DNA of 64,000 bases from CAMFLJ01 sp965279255. Its GTDB lineage: Bacteria > Actinomycetota > Acidimicrobiia > Acidimicrobiales > Acidimicrobilacustridaceae. The stretch's first letter is position 1. The number at the start of each line of letters is the position of its first letter. This document shows positions 60,409 to 64,000 of the stretch, piece by piece. The position numbers were made by a program, and so were the translations under genes. A model generated the notes under the pieces. It did not search any database, was not told where the DNA came from, and saw only the letters and a program-made list of their open reading frames with translations. The DNA lies in contig OZ257146.1 of NCBI GenBank assembly GCA_965279255.1, positions 2,728,001 through 2,792,000 on the forward strand. The letters are read 5' to 3'.

Positions 60409-63033
60409 GTGACCGGCACCACCGATGCACTCCCCCCGACGGTCCCCGAGGCCGCACCCGTCTCCCTCACCGTCAACGGGGAGGAGGTGTTGGTCGGCGG
60501 GCACCATCCCCACCTGCTCTCGGCCCTGCGCGACGAGCTCGACCTGACCTCCGCGAAGGACGGCTGCTCGCCGTCGGGCCAGTGCGGTTGCTGCACCGTG
60601 CTCATCGACGGCAAGGCCCAGGTCTCGTGCCAGACCAGCCTCGAGCGGGTCGCGGGCCGGTCGATCACCACCCTCGAGGGGTTCGCCGACGACGAGCGCG
60701 ACCGCCTCGCCGACGCCTTCGCCGCCACGGGCGCCCTGCAGTGCGGCTTCTGCACTCCGGGCATCCTCGTGCGCACCAAGGCCCTGCTCGACAAGTCCAC
60801 CGACGAGAGCCCGCTCACCCGCGACAAGGCGGCCCGCCACCTCGGCGCCCACCTGTGCCGCTGCACCGGGTACGTGAAGATCCTCGACGCCATCGAGGCC
60901 CTCGTCGCCGACGAGGTGCCCGTGGCCCTCCCCCAGGGCGGGGTCGGGTCCTCCGGCGTGAAGTACGAGGCCAACGAGCTCGCCCTCGGCGACCGCGGCT
61001 ACGTCGACGACATCCGCGTCGACGGCACGCTCCACGCCGCGCTCAAGCTGTCCGACCACGCCCGGGCCGACATCCTCGCCGTCGACACCAGCCGGGCCCT
61101 CGCCCACCCCGGTGTGCAGGCCGTGTTCACCGCCGACGACATCCCCGGCGAGCTGCGGGTCGGCATCATCCACAAGGACTGGCCGGTCATGATCCCGGTC
61201 GGCGGCCGCACCTCCTACCTGGGCGACGTGCTCGCCATCGTGGTGGCCGACGACCGCATCACCGCCCGTGCCGCGGTCGAGCTGGTCGACGTGACCTACG
61301 AGGTCCTCCCGGCCATCGCCGACGCCGAGGCGGCCGTCGCTCCCGGCGCCCCCGACGCGGTGTGGCAGCTCGAGGGCAACGTGCTGTCGACCTCCACCTA
61401 CTCCCGGGGCGACGTAGAGGCCGCCCTCGCCGCCTCGGCCCACGTGGTCGAGGAGACGTTCCGCACCCAGCGCATCGAGCACGCCTTCCTCGAGCCCGAG
61501 TCGACCCTCGCCGTGCCCACCGACGACGGCGGCCTCCACGTCTACTCCGGCGGCCAGGGCGTGTGGGACGACCGCGACCAGATCGCGTCGCTGCTCGCCG
61601 TCGACATCTCCCGCGTCACGGTGCAGCTCGTCTCCAACGGCGGGGCCTTCGGCGGCAAGGAGGACATGTCGAACCAGGGACAGACGGCGCTGGCCGCCTG
61701 GCTCCTCGGCCGTCCGGTGAAGTGCACGCTGTCGCGTGAGGAGAGCCTCCTCATGCACGCCAAGCGCCACCCGATCACCATGCGCTACCGCGCTGGCTGC
61801 GACGCCGACGGCGTGCTCACCGGCCTGTGGGTCCGCATGATCGGCGACTCCGGCCCCTACGCCAGCGTCGGCATGAAGGTGCTCGAGCGGGCCGCCGGCC
61901 ATGCCTCGGGCCCCTACCACCTGCCCACCATCGACGTGGAGGCCGTGGCCGCCCGCACCAACAACCCGGTGTGCGGCGCCTTCCGTGGCTTCGGGGCCAA
62001 CCAGGCCCAGTTCGCCATGGAGGGCGTGCTCGACCGGCTGGCCGAGAAGGTCGGCATCAGCGGGTGGGAGATCCGCTCCCGCAACGTCATCGCCCCCGGC
62101 ATCGAGTGGGGCCCCGGCCAGATCATGGACGACGGCTGCCGCGGCGCCCGTGAGTGCCTCGACGCGGTGAAGCCCCACTACGACGAGGCCCGGGCCGCGG
62201 GCAAGGCCGTCGGCCTCGGGCTCGGCCTCAAGAACTCCGGCCTCGGCAACGGCTTCGTCGAGATCTCCCGGTCGGTCGTGCGGTTCGAGGAGGACGGCAC
62301 CGTCGAGGTGCGCCACTGCTGGACCGAGATGGGCCAGGGCGTGCACACCGTCGCCCTGCAGGTCGCGGTCGAAGAGCTCGGCATCGACCCGGCCAGGGTG
62401 CGGGTCGTCGTCGACACCACCCGCGACCTCGGCGCCGGTCAGACCACCGGCAGCCGGGGCACCCTCATGGCCTCGGGCTCGGTGGCCGACGCCTGCAAGG
62501 CGGCCCTGGCCGACGGCTGCCGCACCGGCATCGACTACCCGGGTGAGTTCCGCGTCGACTGGACCAACCACCTCGGCGAGCCCGGGGTCGAGCACCCGAT
62601 CATCCACTCGGCGTTCGGCTACGCGGCCCAGGTCGCCATCGTCGACCGCGAGTCGGGCGCCGTCGAGAAGGTCGTGGCCGCCCACGACGTCGGCCGGGCC
62701 GTGAACCCGCTGCTGTGCGTCGGCCAGATCGAGGGCGCCGTGCACATGGGCCTCGGCTACGCCCTCACCGAGGACTTCCCCACCGACGACGACGCCCGGC
62801 CCACGGCCATGACCCTGCGGGCGCTCAACATCATCCGGGCCAAGGACGTGCCCGAGATCGAGACCATCCTCGTCGAGGTGCCCCAGCCCAACGCCCCCTA
62901 CGGCGTGAAGGGTGTGGGCGAGATCGGCCTGGTGCCCACGTCGGGCGCGGTGGCCGCCGCCCTGCACGAGCTCGACGGAGGCTGGCGCAACAGCCTGCCC
63001 ATGCGACCCGACACGGGGGTCGCCGGGGCGTGA
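60409..63033 (+). CDS. Fused [2Fe-2S]/molybdopterin xanthine-dehydrogenase-family hydroxylase (Se-dependent hydroxylase type)
   Basis: 874 residues in one chain. N-terminal plant-type [2Fe-2S] domain with Cys53, Cys59, Cys62 and Cys74 (one residue longer first loop than usual), then a second [2Fe-2S] domain with Cys112/Cys115 and Cys150/Cys152. From about 185 it is the molybdopterin domain (SNGGAFGGKED, CGAFRGFGANQAQ, and GVGEIGLVP with the catalytic Glu near 840). There is no FAD domain. The fused layout and the coupled SsnA-type gene match the E. coli xdhD-ssnA region and the selenium-dependent hydroxylase set. Selenium use is inferred from context only. Confidence 0.88.
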   Translation: MTGTTDALPPTVPEAAPVSLTVNGEEVLVGGHHPHLLSALRDELDLTSAKDGCSPSGQCGCCTVLIDGKAQVSCQTSLERVAGRSITTLEGFADDERDRLADAFAATGALQCGFCTPGILVRTKALLDKSTDESPLTRDKAARHLGAHLCRCTGYVKILDAIEALVADEVPVALPQGGVGSSGVKYEANELALGDRGYVDDIRVDGTLHAALKLSDHARADILAVDTSRALAHPGVQAVFTADDIPGELRVGIIHKDWPVMIPVGGRTSYLGDVLAIVVADDRITARAAVELVDVTYEVLPAIADAEAAVAPGAPDAVWQLEGNVLSTSTYSRGDVEAALAASAHVVEETFRTQRIEHAFLEPESTLAVPTDDGGLHVYSGGQGVWDDRDQIASLLAVDISRVTVQLVSNGGAFGGKEDMSNQGQTALAAWLLGRPVKCTLSREESLLMHAKRHPITMRYRAGCDADGVLTGLWVRMIGDSGPYASVGMKVLERAAGHASGPYHLPTIDVEAVAARTNNPVCGAFRGFGANQAQFAMEGVLDRLAEKVGISGWEIRSRNVIAPGIEWGPGQIMDDGCRGARECLDAVKPHYDEARAAGKAVGLGLGLKNSGLGNGFVEISRSVVRFEEDGTVEVRHCWTEMGQGVHTVALQVAVEELGIDPARVRVVVDTTRDLGAGQTTGSRGTLMASGSVADACKAALADGCRTGIDYPGEFRVDWTNHLGEPGVEHPIIHSAFGYAAQVAIVDRESGAVEKVVAAHDVGRAVNPLLCVGQIEGAVHMGLGYALTEDFPTDDDARPTAMTLRALNIIRAKDVPEIETILVEVPQPNAPYGVKGVGEIGLVPTSGAVAAALHELDGGWRNSLPMRPDTGVAGA

Positions 63034-64000
63034 GCGCCGACGCAGCCACACCCGACGAGCGCACGATCGCCTCGGTGGTCGTCGACCTGCCGCCGTCGGT
63101 GACACCGGGGCTGGTGTGCGGCCACCACCACCTCTACTCCGCACTGGCCCGGGGAATGCCCGCGCCTCCGGGCGTGGCCACCAACTTCGCCCAGATCCTC
63201 GAGCAGGTGTGGTGGCGCCTCGACGCCGCCCTCGACCTCGAGATGATCCGCTGGTCGGCGATGCTCGGCGCCGTCGAGGCGCTGGAGCGGGGCACCACCG
63301 CCATCGTCGACCACCACGCCTCACCCAATGCCATCGAGGGCTCGCTCGACGTCATCGCCGAGGCGTGCGCCGAGGTCGGGGTGAAGGTGTCGTGCTGCTA
63401 CGAGGTCACCGACCGCCACGGTGCCGACGGCGCCGTCCGGGGCCTGGCCGAGAACGAGCGCTTCCTGCGGGCCGGTGGCCGCGGCTACGTCGGCGCCCAC
63501 GCCTGCCTCACCCTCTCCGACGCGACCCTCGACGCGGTGGTCGGCCTCGCCGACGACCTCGGGGTAGGGGTGCACATCCACGTGGCCGAGGACCTCACCG
63601 ACGTCGGCGCCGGTGCCCGCCTCGCCCCCGTCGCCAACGACGAGTGGCTCCTCGCGCACTGCGTCCACCTCGACCGCCGCCTGCGGGGCACGATCGCTCA
63701 CAACCCCCGCTCGAACATGAACAACGCGGTCGGCTACGCCCACCCGGCCGACCGGCCCAACCCGGTGGTGCTCGGCACCGACGGCATCGGCGGCGACATG
63801 CTCGAGGAGTTCCGCATCGCCTTCGCCGCGCTGCGGGCCAGCGACGTCACCGAGTCGCCCGACACCGCGTGGGACTGGCTGGCCGGCGGCTGGGCCCTCT
63901 TCCCCGAGGCCCTCGACGACCGGGTCACCTGGAGCTACGAGCCCATGAGCCCGTGGCACCTCGCCTACACCCCCGGCGTCTCCCCGCTCGAGGTCGTCGT
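63030..64000 (+). CDS. ssnA: SsnA-type amidohydrolase, 3' truncated by window edge
   Basis: At least 323 residues from the GTG at 63030 (overlaps the hydroxylase stop). Amidohydrolase blocks: VCGHHHLYSALARGM (about 30-44, metal His), VDHHASPNAIEGS, HIHVAEDL, LAHCVHL, HNPRSNMNN and LGTDGIGGDM. These match the SsnA family of the selenium/purine cluster. The protein lacks about 30 residues of the usual N-terminal beta domain and begins with a short charged segment, which is unusual for the family. Its end lies outside the window. Confidence 0.85.
   Translation, partial: MSADAATPDERTIASVVVDLPPSVTPGLVCGHHHLYSALARGMPAPPGVATNFAQILEQVWWRLDAALDLEMIRWSAMLGAVEALERGTTAIVDHHASPNAIEGSLDVIAEACAEVGVKVSCCYEVTDRHGADGAVRGLAENERFLRAGGRGYVGAHACLTLSDATLDAVVGLADDLGVGVHIHVAEDLTDVGAGARLAPVANDEWLLAHCVHLDRRLRGTIAHNPRSNMNNAVGYAHPADRPNPVVLGTDGIGGDMLEEFRIAFAALRASDVTESPDTAWDWLAGGWALFPEALDDRVTWSYEPMSPWHLAYTPGVSPLEVV

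Noticed and set aside
59611..63324. 1237-codon open frame on the minus strand opposite the hydroxylase and SsnA genes
   Set aside because: Only its last ~218 codons (msrA) are real. The rest is Gly/Val/Asp/His-rich antisense of clear plus-strand domains, a common effect of very high GC.

Overview
The window is very GC-rich, densely coded actinobacterial chromosomal DNA. A DUF222/HNH (13E12-type) protein, a class E sortase, a septum-formation lipoprotein, an Rpf-like secreted muralytic protein, an AfsR/SARP regulator and many promoters of the form TANNNT placed 6-9 bases before a GTG or ATG start all fit this. The repeat-bearing arylsulfotransferase, the system I cytochrome c genes and the HAPMO-like monooxygenase make me lean towards Acidimicrobiia (Ilumatobacter/Iamia-like). 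That assignment is inference from gene content. I see no rRNA, tRNA, IS element, prophage or CRISPR array.

Layout. 1-3.5 kb: the end of a SufR-like regulator, a DUF389 membrane protein, a cysteine desulfurase and a SixA-like phosphatase. 3.5-10.6 kb: one translationally coupled minus-strand operon for system I cytochrome c maturation (ccmA-B-C-D-E-F-G-H and a CcmI-like TPR protein). 10.7-14.1 kb: class E sortase, septum-formation lipoprotein, DUF222/HNH protein and a small acidic protein. 14.2-23.5 kb: crotonase-fold protein, PAS/GAF/SpoIIE phosphatase, a GH63-like glycosidase divergent from a glycosyltransferase, a TetR regulator, and an acyltransferase-3/beta-lactamase fusion. 23.6-29.1 kb: SCP-x-type thiolase with its DUF35 partner, a cysteine-cluster protein and a SARP regulator. 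29.2-37.4 kb: small membrane and redox genes, a PhoD-type phosphatase, and a lipid cluster (PAP2, PAP2, diacylglycerol-kinase-like, YihY). 37.4-46.9 kb: HAPMO-like Baeyer-Villiger monooxygenase, a 1467-residue LPYTG-anchored secreted protein, a LuxR regulator, and a cyclic-nucleotide-binding thioredoxin-reductase-like flavoprotein. 47-53.7 kb: acyl-CoA dehydrogenase, secreted arylsulfotransferase, MFS transporter and cysS. 53.8-60.3 kb: valS, mscS, sodB, Rpf-like protein and msrA. 60.4-64 kb: a fused [2Fe-2S]/molybdopterin hydroxylase coupled to an SsnA-type aminohydrolase that runs off the end.

The most unusual item is the 1467-residue surface protein. Its residues about 1050-1210 carry, in the right order, motifs resembling the calmodulin-activated adenylyl cyclase toxin family (anthrax edema factor / Bordetella CyaA / ExoY). 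Two genes away lies a flavoprotein with an intact-looking cyclic-nucleotide-binding domain. Other points worth attention are the acyltransferase/serine-hydrolase fusion, the selenium-hydroxylase-like pair at the right edge, an in-frame internal start with a perfect Shine-Dalgarno at 29569-29583, and a palindrome half-site shared between the TetR promoter and the acyl-CoA dehydrogenase promoter.
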